Part shown: positions 7,447-15,631 of the stretch, piece after piece
Numbering within the stretch: position 1 is the stretch's first letter
Layout of the letters: every line of letters starts with the position of its first letter
Origin: Acidimicrobiaceae bacterium UBA7830
GTDB lineage: Bacteria > Actinomycetota > Acidimicrobiia > Acidimicrobiales > Ilumatobacteraceae
Length of the DNA stretch: 39,034 nucleotides
Assembly (NCBI GenBank): GCA_002501485.1
Contig: DLTS01000037.1
Span: 1 to 39,034, forward strand
Reading direction: 5' to 3'
The notes under the pieces: generated by a model
Databases searched by the model: none
The model's input: the letters and a program-made list of their open reading frames with translations, nothing else
Told to the model about the DNA's origin: nothing
Made by a program: the position numbers and the translations under genes

Positions 7447-8931
7447 CTACCCGGCCCAGTTGAGTGAACGTTCAACTGCTCGCTTCCATTGCTGGTGAGC
7501 AAGATCTGTCATCGTCCGGTCGGGCTCAGGTGAGAACTCCGCATCGAGTTGCCAGTCTGCCGCTAACTCATCGAGCGAAGTCCAGACCCCCTCTGCGAGA
7601 CCAGCGAGTCGAGCGGCTCCGAGGGCAGTAGTTTCATGGTCGACCGGTCGTCGGACGGTCACCCCAAGTTGATCTGCCTGAAATTGAAGAAGGAGATCCA
7701 TGACTGACGCGCCACCATCAACCCTCAGGTCTTCAATGGAAATACCCGATGCGGATGTCATCGCATCGATCACATCCCTCGTCTGAAACGCCATCGACTC
7801 AACGGTTGCGCGAGCAAGATGGGCTGCGGTCGAACCTCGGGTGAGACCACAGATGGTGCCCCGAGCGTGCGGGTCCCACCAAGGTGAGCCCAAGCCGGTG
7901 AACGCAGGAACGATGACAACGCCGCCACTATCTGGGACCGTTGCCGCAAGAGGACCAACCTCGGGTGCCGATGAGATGATGCCAAGTCCATCTCTCAGCC
8001 ATTGAATTGCAGCACCGGTAACGAAAACTGACCCCTCAAGAGCGTAGGTCGGTGAGCCAGCGCCGAGGTCCCACGCAATCGTCGTGAGCATTCCATCGGT
8101 GACGGGCGGACACTCTGTTCCCACATTGAGAAGAACAAAACTGCCCGTGCCGTAGGTGTTCTTGGCCATTCCTTGGTCGAAGCAGGCTTGCCCGAATAGA
8201 GCCGCTTGCTGATCGCCGGCAACTCCGCTGATCGGAATTCCGCCAGGAATTCCTGAGCCGCTTGACGTCAACCCGAAACGTCCAGATGATGGGCAAACCT
8301 CAGGAAGGGCGCCGATTGGCACGTTCAGAGCACTGCAGAGGTCGTCATCCCATTGATGCTCAACAATGTTGTACAGCATGGTTCTGCTTGCATTTGTTGG
8401 ATCAGTGACGTGGGCCTCGCCGTTGGTGAGCTTCCAGATAATCCAACTGTCGATCGTGCCGAGTGCGAGGTCGCCATCGATGGCGATTGATCGATCGCGC
8501 AGCATGCGAGCATACTTTGTGCCGCTGAAATAGGGATCAAGAACAAGCCCGGTGCGCTCCCGAACCATTGGAAGGAGTCCATTGCTTTCAAGTTGCGCAC
8601 ACTCATCGGCAGTCCGACGATCTTGCCAGACGATCGCTCGACCATGTGGCTCTCCCGTGGACCGCGACCATGCGACAACCGTTTCCCGCTGGTTTGTGAT
8701 GCCGATGGCGGCAACGTTGTTGCGTCCAACGCGTTGGATGACCGCATTCAAGGTTGAAACGACCGCCGACCAGATTTCATCGACATCGTGCTCAACCAAG
8801 CCCGGCTCGGGAAAAAACTGGGTGAACTCTTGGTATTCGGACTCAGGAGCTCGGCCATCAAGATGCACTGAGCGGGCTCGGACACCGGTGGTTCCGGCGT
8901 CGATCGCAATTACACAAGTGCCCGTAGTCAT
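7447..8931 (-). CDS. glpK: Glycerol kinase
   Basis: FGGY-family kinase of 494 residues that phosphorylates glycerol to sn-glycerol 3-phosphate with ATP. The N-terminal phosphate loop is IDAGTTGVRA (residues 10-19, where many glycerol kinases have GTTSSR). Further family signatures are GRAIVWQDRRTADEC, TDPTNASRTMLYNI, SGVAGDQQAALFGQACF, KNTYGTGSF and the C-terminal DGGASVMDLLLQFQADQLG. The Asp of GDQQ is the catalytic base in the family. No glpF or glpD is adjacent, so uptake and oxidation genes must be elsewhere. The ATG at 8931 follows a TACCAT box by six bases. Confidence 0.92.
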   Translation of the reverse strand: MTTGTCVIAIDAGTTGVRARSVHLDGRAPESEYQEFTQFFPEPGLVEHDVDEIWSAVVSTLNAVIQRVGRNNVAAIGITNQRETVVAWSRSTGEPHGRAIVWQDRRTADECAQLESNGLLPMVRERTGLVLDPYFSGTKYARMLRDRSIAIDGDLALGTIDSWIIWKLTNGEAHVTDPTNASRTMLYNIVEHQWDDDLCSALNVPIGALPEVCPSSGRFGLTSSGSGIPGGIPISGVAGDQQAALFGQACFDQGMAKNTYGTGSFVLLNVGTECPPVTDGMLTTIAWDLGAGSPTYALEGSVFVTGAAIQWLRDGLGIISSAPEVGPLAATVPDSGGVVIVPAFTGLGSPWWDPHARGTICGLTRGSTAAHLARATVESMAFQTRDVIDAMTSASGISIEDLRVDGGASVMDLLLQFQADQLGVTVRRPVDHETTALGAARLAGLAEGVWTSLDELAADWQLDAEFSPEPDRTMTDLAHQQWKRAVERSLNWAG

Positions 8932-8937
8932 GTGGCG

Positions 8938-8943
8938 ATGGTA
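8938..8943 (-). promoter_or_regulatory. -10 box of a leaderless promoter (glpK)
   Basis: On the minus strand TACCAT is followed by six bases and the glpK ATG at 8931. There is no Shine-Dalgarno sequence, which fits a leaderless transcript. Confidence 0.5.
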
Positions 8944-8969
8944 ACCGGGTTATTTAACTCGATTGCCGT

Positions 8970-9290
8970 TTAGAGTTTGCGCGGTGTGCCGCCGCCAGTC
9001 CGTTTGGTTGGGGCAGGCCGAGGTCGGACCGAACGCTCATGCGACTCGGCGCTTCGAGTGGACGGTTTTGGGATTGCTCGCCGCAAACGTTCACGGCTAT
9101 AACCAAACTTTGCAAGTACGCCACCAAAAGCAAGGTACGCAGGTCCACTTATAAAGAGACCCGCAAATGCTCCAACCCTGCTCGAAGGCTGCACTACAAC
9201 AAAGACGATAACCACCATGATCGCAACATAAATGAGCCATTCCCGAATGAGTCGCTGCCAAGGAACCGGTCGATTGCTGTCCCACGCCAT
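8970..9290 (-). CDS. Small conserved membrane protein
   Basis: A 106-residue protein of unknown function. The N-terminus MAWDSNRPVPWQRLIREWLIYV is followed by two hydrophobic segments (about residues 19-36 and 41-60) and a long basic tail rich in Arg, Pro and Ser. The start motif (MAWDS.RPVPW.RL.REWL) is one I recognise from Acidimicrobiia proteins of unknown function, which supports a real gene. The ATG at 9290 has a TAGAAC sequence (9297-9302, minus strand) six bases upstream. The gene is divergent from pfkA with 39 bases between starts, so the two promoters overlap. The basic tail may face the cytoplasm. Confidence 0.75.
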   Translation of the reverse strand: MAWDSNRPVPWQRLIREWLIYVAIMVVIVFVVVQPSSRVGAFAGLFISGPAYLAFGGVLAKFGYSRERLRRAIPKPSTRSAESHERSVRPRPAPTKRTGGGTPRKL

Positions 9291-9316
9291 GGGTTCGTTC
9301 TATCAGTCGACAGGCG

Positions 9317-9322
9317 TATCCT
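9317..9322 (+). promoter_or_regulatory. -10 box of a leaderless promoter (pfkA)
   Basis: TATCCT ends seven bases before the GTG at 9330. It supports starting pfkA at this GTG rather than at the distant upstream codons. Confidence 0.45.
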
Positions 9323-9329
9323 TCGAAAG

Positions 9330-10364
9330 GTGCGATTCGGAGTTCTCACGGGGGGTGGAGATTGCCCCGGGCTTAACGCGGTGATTCGAGCCATTATTCG
9401 CAAGGGTGAGCGCGTATTCGGTGATGAGATCATCGGCTTTGTCGACGCATGGGAGGGCGTAATGAGCCGTCGAACACACCCGATTACCGTCGAGACGATG
9501 CGGGGTACCCTTCCGCGAGGTGGGACGGTGCTTGGCACCACCCGTGGAAGCCCACTGGACAGCCCCGATGGCGTTGACCGCGTGCGGTCAACCATCGCTG
9601 AAATGGGGATTGATGGACTGATTATCATTGGCGGAAATGGGTCGCTTACCGTTGGCGAAATCCTGTTTCGAGAGCATGGGATCCCGGTGATTGGAGTTCC
9701 GAAAACCATCGACAATGACATTGAGGGCACTGACCTCACATTCGGATTCAACACGGCCGTTCAAATTGCAACTGACGCAATCGATCGGTTGCACACCACC
9801 GCCGAATCTCATGACCGTGTGATGGTGGTGGAGGTGATGGGTCGCCACAGTGGTTGGATTGCGACTCATGCGGGTCTTGCTGGCGGTGCAGCGGTTGTGC
9901 TCATCCCAGAACGACCGTTCGATATCGATGAGGTCTGTGAGCGTCTCGTTCGCCGACACTCCCGTGGCAGATTTGCATCAATCGTGGTCGTCTCGGAGGG
10001 ATCTCGACCCGTAAAAGGAACTATTGACGTCCCAGATCAGTCCCGAGATGAGTATGGGCACGTTCGGTTGGGAGGAATCGGAAGCATCGTTGCCGCCGAA
10101 ATCGGTCTTCGAACTGGCTTTGAGACCCGACCAGTTCTTCTCGGTCACGTGCAGCGCGGTGGAACGCCAACAGCGTTCGACAGAGTGCTCTCAACCCGCT
10201 TTGGAGTTGCCGCAGTTGATGCGGCACGAGAGGGAAAATGGGGATCGATGGTCGCCCTTCGAGACAACAACATCGTTACCGTTCCCCTCGCTGAAGCAGC
10301 GGGCCGATCGCGAACGGTTGATCTTGACCTCGTGAGCAACGTCGCAGAAATGTTCTTCGCATAG
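9330..10364 (+). CDS. pfkA: 6-phosphofructokinase
   Basis: Glycolytic enzyme (344 residues) that phosphorylates fructose 6-phosphate to the 1,6-bisphosphate. It starts VRFGVLTGGGDCPGLNAVIRA, has the catalytic PKTIDND loop, VEVMGRHSGW for substrate binding and GHVQRGGTPTAFDR near the C-terminus. At the donor site it has GGNGS and PKTIDND. In Escherichia coli numbering Gly104 is present, as in ATP-using enzymes, but position 124 is Lys, as in diphosphate-using enzymes; position 103 is Asn instead of Asp. This fits the mixed 'group III' enzymes of actinobacteria, several of which use ATP. The GTG at 9330 matches the usual family start and has a TATCCT box seven bases before it. It converges with lpqB, nine bases apart. 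Confidence 0.9.
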   Translation: MRFGVLTGGGDCPGLNAVIRAIIRKGERVFGDEIIGFVDAWEGVMSRRTHPITVETMRGTLPRGGTVLGTTRGSPLDSPDGVDRVRSTIAEMGIDGLIIIGGNGSLTVGEILFREHGIPVIGVPKTIDNDIEGTDLTFGFNTAVQIATDAIDRLHTTAESHDRVMVVEVMGRHSGWIATHAGLAGGAAVVLIPERPFDIDEVCERLVRRHSRGRFASIVVVSEGSRPVKGTIDVPDQSRDEYGHVRLGGIGSIVAAEIGLRTGFETRPVLLGHVQRGGTPTAFDRVLSTRFGVAAVDAAREGKWGSMVALRDNNIVTVPLAEAAGRSRTVDLDLVSNVAEMFFA

Positions 10365-10373
10365 ATAAGCGCA

Positions 10374-10970
10374 CTAGGTGCTCGGCGGCAGCGACGGAAA
10401 GTTTGGCTGAGAGCTCTCGAAGGTTGTGGCGAAGTCAAAAATGCGGAGCAAACCTGAGGTTGTGTCGCCATGCGACGTGAGCCAAGGGAAGCGTTCACCG
10501 GCGACCGTGAGCTGGACAGCTTCAATTCCTGGGAGTTCGACAGTCGTGAGTACCAGTTGTGCGGCACCTATGAGAAGGGCTTGCCCGCTGAGTGCCGTCA
10601 TTGCGTCCGAGAGGTCGATGTAGGCGACCGAACCGACACTTCGTGTTGATAAAATTTCGAGATCTGGTGGGAGAGAAGTGCTGAGTTGAGCAACCGATTC
10701 ATCTTCGGTTGGGCCAGCGAGAAGGACGTCGAGCAGGTCGGCCTGAGTGTCGCTGCCACGTCGGACCGACTTCAATGACCGATCATCGCCAGCGGAGACG
10801 AGGTAGATGAGGCTCGATCCGGTCGAGTCAAACGTAGTTGCATCGTTTTCTAGAGGCAATAAACGCTGAGAGGCTGGGATATCTCTCGGTGTTGCATCCA
10901 TCGCAATTCCGCAGGACATCAGCATCGGCAGCAGCAGAAGCGTGGCGAGTCCAAGGCGGTCCGGCTTCAT
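10374..10970 (-). CDS. LpqB-like GerMN lipoprotein (short form)
   Basis: A 198-residue predicted lipoprotein. The signal peptide ends in the lipobox LMSC with Cys20 as the lipidation site. The body (about residues 50-160) is a GerMN domain: LLDVLLAGPTEDE, VAYIDLSDAM and LVLTTVELPGIEAVQLTVAGE. Its position right after the sensor kinase gene, with a 4-base overlap (ATGA, 10967-10970), is that of lpqB in the mtrAB-lpqB operon, where LpqB modulates the sensor MtrB at the membrane. It is much shorter than mycobacterial LpqB (about 580 residues): the C-terminal beta-propeller is missing. No frameshift is visible, so this is a natural short form. Confidence 0.82.
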   Translation of the reverse strand: MKPDRLGLATLLLLPMLMSCGIAMDATPRDIPASQRLLPLENDATTFDSTGSSLIYLVSAGDDRSLKSVRRGSDTQADLLDVLLAGPTEDESVAQLSTSLPPDLEILSTRSVGSVAYIDLSDAMTALSGQALLIGAAQLVLTTVELPGIEAVQLTVAGERFPWLTSHGDTTSGLLRIFDFATTFESSQPNFPSLPPST

Positions 10971-12424
10971 TCGACTTCGATCTCTTCTGCAGGCAATTCG
11001 ATGACGAACCTGGCTCCCTGTTGACCATCCCGCCGGTCTTCAACCCAAACTCTGCCGTTGTGAAGCCGAACGTGCTCAGCGACGAGGGCAAGGCCGAGGC
11101 CGGAACCATCACCCGATGAACGTCGTCCCGCAGCAACACCTCGGGCAAACCGCTCAAACACCAGAGCTCGCTCGTGTTGGGGAACACCTGGACCATGGTC
11201 TTCGACCGCAATATGGAGCAGTTGCTTAACGTGCCCCGAGTGAGTAGGGACCTCAAGTGAAATCTTTGCCTCACCGTCACCGTGGATTCGCGCATTGTCA
11301 ATGAGGTTGGCGATCACCCGTGCGAGTCGGCGGCGGTCACCCTGAATGATGAGCCCATCAACACGGGCCTCGCTGACAAGGAGCGTGTTAGGAGCACTGC
11401 TCACTCCAATCGCTTGCTCTACAAATTGGAGCGCTCTGAGATCATCGAGGTTGAGGGGTACTGCACCGGCATCAAATCGAGAAATTTCGAGAAGGTCCTC
11501 TACGAGGGTCCGAAAGCGGGTGACGTCACTCCGCAGCAGATCTACTGCTGCTCGAGCTCGCTCAGGCATTTCTGATCTGCGGCTTTCCATCACCTCAATT
11601 GACGCTTCAAGCGTCATGAGCGGGGAGCGGAGTTCATGGCTCACATCAGAGGCAAATCGTGCATCTCGCTCAACGCGTTGCTCGAGAGCTTCGGCCATAT
11701 CGTTAAACGACTCAGCAAGAACCCCAAGATCAGGGTCTTTCTCGGGGTTTAACCGGGTATCGAGCCGGCCACCTGCGATCGATTTTGCAGCCCGAGCTGC
11801 ATCTGCAACTGGGCGTACCGCTCTGCGGGCGGCAAACGCCCCAGCGATCACGCTGAGACCCAGAGTGAGGCCACCTGCGATGTAGAGCGAGAGACGTACG
11901 CTCGAAAGCGCTGAGTCAACCTCGGCAAGACTGAAGAACCCGAAGAAGGCACCGTCATTGGCTAGAGGCCAACCAACGATGATGTGAGGGTCGTCTTCGA
12001 CATTTGCGACCATACGCGCAGGCACTGCATCTTCGATGACTCGGTCTACGAGTGTTTGAGGAAGGGCGATGGGCTCGTAGTTTCCGCTCGCGTGCCACTC
12101 GTTGGAGTACCACACAAGAGCATTGTTCACTCCGAATGCCGCAAGAGCGTCAAGTGCGGGTTGAGCCGTTGCAGCAGGCCCCCTGAGAGCGGTCTGGGTT
12201 ATCTGCGCATTTCGCTTAGTGGTCTCGACGCTGGTTTGGTCGCGCTGTTGCACAACGTTTGAGCTCGCAAGCCCATAGGTGGTGACGGCAAGAAGAACCG
12301 CCATAAAGATTGCGCCAGTAGCGAACGTGGCGAGGATTCGACGGCGGAGGCTCCATCGACTGCGGCGTTGCTGAGGTTGCTCTACCGTCGACTGCTCGTC
12401 GCTCGGAAGATCGGCGAGGCTCAC
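10967..12424 (-). CDS. mtrB: MtrB-like sensor histidine kinase
   Basis: Membrane sensor kinase of 485 residues. Order: cytoplasmic N-tail rich in Gln and Arg, transmembrane helix 1 (about 29-50), an extracellular sensor region of about 125 residues, helix 2 (about 176-200), a HAMP linker, the phosphoacceptor motif VSHELRSPLMTLE (His near residue 262), and an ATPase domain with NLIDNARIHGDG (N box), VEDHGPGVP (G1) and GSGLGLALVAEH (G2). All catalytic motifs are present. It lies between mtrA and the lpqB-like gene with 4-base overlaps on both sides, so it is one operon. In mycobacteria and corynebacteria MtrAB controls cell wall remodelling and division; the same role is inferred here. Confidence 0.88.
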   Translation of the reverse strand: MSLADLPSDEQSTVEQPQQRRSRWSLRRRILATFATGAIFMAVLLAVTTYGLASSNVVQQRDQTSVETTKRNAQITQTALRGPAATAQPALDALAAFGVNNALVWYSNEWHASGNYEPIALPQTLVDRVIEDAVPARMVANVEDDPHIIVGWPLANDGAFFGFFSLAEVDSALSSVRLSLYIAGGLTLGLSVIAGAFAARRAVRPVADAARAAKSIAGGRLDTRLNPEKDPDLGVLAESFNDMAEALEQRVERDARFASDVSHELRSPLMTLEASIEVMESRRSEMPERARAAVDLLRSDVTRFRTLVEDLLEISRFDAGAVPLNLDDLRALQFVEQAIGVSSAPNTLLVSEARVDGLIIQGDRRRLARVIANLIDNARIHGDGEAKISLEVPTHSGHVKQLLHIAVEDHGPGVPQHERALVFERFARGVAAGRRSSGDGSGLGLALVAEHVRLHNGRVWVEDRRDGQQGARFVIELPAEEIEVE

Positions 12425-13101
12425 GTCTGTAAGCGATATCCGAGTCCGCGAACGGTTACGACGTGCCGAGGATTTGCAGGGTCAGCCTCGACTTTGGTGC
12501 GAAGTCGACGAATGTGAACGTCAACAAGCCGGCCATCTCCGAAATAGTCATAGCCCCACACTTTGTCGAGAAGATCTTCACGACTAAACACCTTGCCAGG
12601 GTTGTCTGCAAGTTCGCAGAGCAATCTGAATTCAGTCTTGGTGAGATGTACCTCTTCACCGCCTCGTGAGACTTTGCCCTCATCGGGGACGATTTCGAGG
12701 TCGCCGAGAGAAATGCGGGCATGAGGTGTAGACGATGGCCGTGTTCGTCGCAGTAGCGCACGGATACGTGCGGACAACTCCTTGGGAGCGAACGGCTTCG
12801 TCAGGTAATCATCAGCGCCTGCTTCTAAACCGGCCACAATGTCGTGCGTGTCGTTTCTGGCAGTCACCATCACGACGGGGACGTCACTTGTTCGACGAAT
12901 AGTTCGACACAACTCAAAACCGTCGATACCCGGAAGCATGATGTCGATAAGCACAACATCGGCGGGGTGACGCTGAAAAGTGTTAATCGCAACTTCGCCA
13001 CTTTCCGCCTCGTCGACAATCCAGCCCTCATCTTCGAGGGCAAGTTTGACGGCTTGTCGAATGCGTTCGTCGTCTTCCACGCTCAGAATGCGAGTTCCCA
13101 C
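12421..13101 (-). CDS. mtrA: MtrA-like OmpR-family response regulator
   Basis: DNA-binding response regulator of 226 residues. The receiver domain has the acidic pair VEDDE, phosphoacceptor Asp53 in VVLIDIMLPG, the conserved Thr in VVMVTAR and Lys in YLTKPF. The C-terminal OmpR/PhoB winged helix has LTKTEFRLLCELADNPGKVFSREDLL, VWGYDYFGDGRLVDVHIRRLR and VTVRGLGYRL, very like MtrA. The GTG at 13101 is chosen: GGCACAAT lies upstream with six bases from CACAAT to the GTG. A TTG at 13119 would add six residues, but it falls upstream of that box. Phosphorylated by MtrB, it should activate cell wall genes. Whether it controls the dcw cluster in this window cannot be seen. Confidence 0.9.
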   Translation of the reverse strand: MGTRILSVEDDERIRQAVKLALEDEGWIVDEAESGEVAINTFQRHPADVVLIDIMLPGIDGFELCRTIRRTSDVPVVMVTARNDTHDIVAGLEAGADDYLTKPFAPKELSARIRALLRRTRPSSTPHARISLGDLEIVPDEGKVSRGGEEVHLTKTEFRLLCELADNPGKVFSREDLLDKVWGYDYFGDGRLVDVHIRRLRTKVEADPANPRHVVTVRGLGYRLQT

Positions 13102-13107
13102 TCCTGT

Positions 13108-13113
13108 ATTGTG
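13108..13113 (-). promoter_or_regulatory. -10 box of a leaderless promoter (mtrA operon)
   Basis: CACAAT, preceded by GG, with six bases to the mtrA GTG. The same eight bases and spacing occur before the SRPBCC gene at 4786. Confidence 0.5.
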
Positions 13114-13160
13114 CCGCAATTCGGTCGTAATGCGTGCACACGGGGGATTCGGGTCTTCTC

Positions 13161-13967
13161 TCAGCCGCAGATAACAGACCGTAACAATTCAAAGATGCCA
13201 GGCGAAGAGGCGACGACCGCGATATCTGTCCGAGTTCCAGAGGGCGAATACTCAACTTGAGCACCAGCCTCGCTAGCGATGAGCGCTCCGGCTGCGAGAT
13301 CCCACAGTGAGAGACCTTCTTCGTAGTAGGCATCAACGGTTCCAGCCGCAACACAACACAAGTCGTACGCAGCGGAGCCCGATCGTCGGATATCTCTTAC
13401 TTGTGGGAGTAGCCGAGCAACGGTGACCCCTTGCTGGGCGCGGCGCTGCGGGCGGTACGAAAAACCAGTTGCGACAAGTGCTGTCTCGAATGACGTGGTG
13501 GCAGAGGCTGCGATCTCACTGCCGTTGCACCTCGCCCCTCGGCCGAGGGTCGCTGAGTACGTCTCCGATAACGCTGGAATGTGGACTGCTCCCGCAAGTA
13601 GTTGATCGCCTCGTGTAACTGCAATCGAGCAACCCCAAGCGGGCAGTCCGAACACGAAGTTGGTTGTTCCGTCGATGGGGTCGACGATCCATGTCAATCC
13701 GCTCGTTCCGGTGAGGTCACTTTCTTCTTCACCGATAATTCCATCATTCGGACGTTGGGTTGAAAGTTGGGCACGAATGAAACGTTCGGCTGCTCGGTCA
13801 GATGGTGTGACGAGGTCGGTGGCCGATGATTTGGTTGCCGATGGAAATATTGGCTGATGAGCGCGGCTGAGGGCTGCGGTCGATGCGGCTTCCACTGCGA
13901 GATCTATGCAAAGTTCGCTCAAATTAGTGGTCAAATCAGTGGTGAAGTCGTCGTCATTGCGGGGCAT
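13161..13967 (-). CDS. Inositol-monophosphatase family phosphatase
   Basis: Mg-dependent, lithium-sensitive type phosphatase of 268 residues. Metal and phosphate ligands are visible: Glu in IIGEEESD, the motif WIVDPIDGTTNFVFGLP and, near the C-terminus, GSAAYDLCCVAAG plus LSLWDLAAGALIASEAGA. Substrates in this family include inositol 1-phosphate, histidinol phosphate, fructose bisphosphate and PAP; the sequence alone does not separate them. Given pimB in the same window, inositol for phosphatidylinositol is a reasonable guess, while histidinol phosphatase is the main alternative. The ATG at 13967 gives the usual N-terminal length and overlaps the end of the upstream membrane gene by 14 bases; a longer in-frame reading to 14069 would lie inside that gene. 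Confidence 0.85.
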   Translation of the reverse strand: MPRNDDDFTTDLTTNLSELCIDLAVEAASTAALSRAHQPIFPSATKSSATDLVTPSDRAAERFIRAQLSTQRPNDGIIGEEESDLTGTSGLTWIVDPIDGTTNFVFGLPAWGCSIAVTRGDQLLAGAVHIPALSETYSATLGRGARCNGSEIAASATTSFETALVATGFSYRPQRRAQQGVTVARLLPQVRDIRRSGSAAYDLCCVAAGTVDAYYEEGLSLWDLAAGALIASEAGAQVEYSPSGTRTDIAVVASSPGIFELLRSVICG

Positions 13968-14256
13968 GGCCTGCACGCTCTCGGTCGCGAATCTCGTCCC
14001 ATTCGCCCATCGCTCGAAGGGCGAGAACTGACATGACTGCACTTCCGAGCGCACCAGCGATGGCTCCAATGAGGAGGAACGATCCAGCTTTCAGCGAACA
14101 GTCATCTATGCAGGTTGCATTTCCGAGTGCGTAGCCAAGAATCGCTCCGAGCACCCCGACGATCACAGTCATGGCGAACGCAATAGCGCGAGCGGTCTGG
14201 GGCGGTAGTGCCGAAAGTTCACGAGGTCGGAAGGACGGTTGTGGCAGATTGGACAC
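13954..14256 (-). CDS. Small membrane protein, two helices
   Basis: A 100-residue protein of unknown function with two hydrophobic helices (about residues 25-45 and 60-83) separated by a short loop with two Cys residues (TCIDDC), and a charged C-terminal tail (EWDEIRDRERAGH). The second helix is Gly/Ala rich with a small-residue pattern that could pack tightly. The GTG at 14256 is chosen because TACGGT lies six bases upstream, the leaderless layout seen elsewhere; a longer reading to 14370 would run through the dinB start region. It is cotranscribed with the phosphatase gene, which starts inside its last codons. I do not recognise a family. Confidence 0.65.
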   Translation of the reverse strand: MSNLPQPSFRPRELSALPPQTARAIAFAMTVIVGVLGAILGYALGNATCIDDCSLKAGSFLLIGAIAGALGSAVMSVLALRAMGEWDEIRDRERAGHAPQ

Positions 14257-14262
14257 CTCCTC

Positions 14263-14268
14263 ACCGTA
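14263..14268 (-). promoter_or_regulatory. -10 box of a leaderless promoter (membrane protein gene)
   Basis: TACGGT on the minus strand, six bases before the GTG at 14256. The six bases between, GAGGAG, look like a ribosome binding site but directly touch the start codon, too close to work as one. Confidence 0.45.
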
Positions 14269-14271
14269 CAG

Positions 14272-15564
14272 GTGTGGTGGCTGTCGTGTGGAGCGGATCG
14301 GTGCGATACTGAATACATCGAAACCTTCAAAAAAACGAAAAAGGAGAAACCCCAACGTTCGATTCTTCATATCGATATGAACGCGTTTTTTGTTTCAGTT
14401 GAGTTACTCGACCGACCTGACCTTGTCGGCAAGCCAGTTGTAGTAGGAGCAAGTTCAGATCGAGGGGTCGTTGCAGCAGCTTCGTATGAGGCTCGGCGAT
14501 TTGGTGTGCGATCAGCAATGTCAGGAGCCGAGGCAAAACGACGTTGTCCGCATCTTGTTGCGCTACCGCCAGATCACAGGAAGTACAGCGCTATGAGCGC
14601 GCGCGTTCGAAACATCTTCGATGCGCAAACCTCTCTTGTCGAACCGTTGGCACTCGACGAAGCGTTCCTTGACGTAACGGTGCCGGCCCCAGGGCTTGAC
14701 GCTGCCGCTCGACTTGCTGGGTCAATACGTCAACAGATTTCTTCTGAACTTGGACTCGGGAGTTCAGTGGGCGTTGCCACCAACAAGTTTATTGCGAAAT
14801 TGGCATCTGTTGATGCAAAGCCTGTGGCATCTCTGTCAGGTATTGAGCCCGGCCCTGGCGTTGTCGTCGTCGATGCAGGGACTGAGTATGACTTCGTGCG
14901 ACGACTCGATGTTGGTCGTCTGTGGGGGGTTGGTCCGAAGTCGAGAGCAAAACTTGAAAAGATTGGGGTGAAAACGGTTCCGGAACTTTCGGCGATGCCC
15001 GAAGAGGTCTTGCGGGCCCAACTCGGTGAAGCGCTGACAGCGCAGTTGATCGAGTTGGCACACGGGCGAGATGAGCGACCTGTTGTTCCGGACCGTGAGG
15101 CAAAGTCGATCGGTCACGAAGAGACCTTTGGTGCAGATCTCACCGACGCTAAGGAACTTCATGCTGAACTTCTCCGGATGGCCGACATCGTTACGAGCCG
15201 AATTCGGTCAGGAGTTGGTGGCGCAAAGACCTGGTCAATCAAGGTTCGGCTTTCTGACTTCACCACCCTGACGCGTTCACACACGTGGTCAGCCCCGATT
15301 GCGTCAACCTCGGAGGTGATTGGAGTGCTCGACGAACTCCTAGTTAGTGCGGTGAATAGCCGTTCGGTCAGATTGCTTGGGGTGAGTGCATCGGGATTTG
15401 GGTCCGCAGTGGAGCAACTCGATCTCTTTTCGACTGAATATCATGATCAAGGTCGCAGAGATGAGGCAATCGACCGGGTGAGGGATCGTTTTGGTGGTGG
15501 CTCACTTCGTCTTGCTGGGTCGTTACGCTCGGAAAGAGATGAGAATCCCTCGAGCAAACGTTGA
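14272..15564 (+). CDS. dinB: DNA polymerase IV (Y family)
   Basis: Error-prone translesion polymerase. It has the Y-family start ILHIDMNAFFVSVE with the first catalytic Asp, KPVVVGASSDRGVVAAASYEAR, and PLALDEAFLDVT with the other catalytic acids, then the helix-hairpin-helix segment VGRLWGVGPKSRAKLEKIGVKTVPEL and a C-terminal little-finger domain. It ends in QLDLF, a plausible sliding-clamp binding motif, followed by a short tail. The N-terminus is uncertain. The ATG at 14377 lies after the catalytic Asp codon and cannot be used; the GTG at 14272 given here is the nearest canonical in-frame start, a TTG is at 14239, and a non-canonical start further down is possible. The gene is divergent from the two-helix membrane protein. 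No LexA-type box was seen. Confidence 0.85.
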   Translation: MWWLSCGADRCDTEYIETFKKTKKEKPQRSILHIDMNAFFVSVELLDRPDLVGKPVVVGASSDRGVVAAASYEARRFGVRSAMSGAEAKRRCPHLVALPPDHRKYSAMSARVRNIFDAQTSLVEPLALDEAFLDVTVPAPGLDAAARLAGSIRQQISSELGLGSSVGVATNKFIAKLASVDAKPVASLSGIEPGPGVVVVDAGTEYDFVRRLDVGRLWGVGPKSRAKLEKIGVKTVPELSAMPEEVLRAQLGEALTAQLIELAHGRDERPVVPDREAKSIGHEETFGADLTDAKELHAELLRMADIVTSRIRSGVGGAKTWSIKVRLSDFTTLTRSHTWSAPIASTSEVIGVLDELLVSAVNSRSVRLLGVSASGFGSAVEQLDLFSTEYHDQGRRDEAIDRVRDRFGGGSLRLAGSLRSERDENPSSKR

Positions 15565-15631
15565 GTCGAGGCCCGTCACGTGCGAAACTGTTGTCAGCCT
15601 ATCTGCTTGCAAATTATTGAAATGGAAACTA

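Noticed and set aside
9194..9754. Open frame of 186 codons on the minus strand
   Set aside because: Antisense to pfkA and the divergent promoter region; low-complexity Pro/Ser/Arg composition and no motif.
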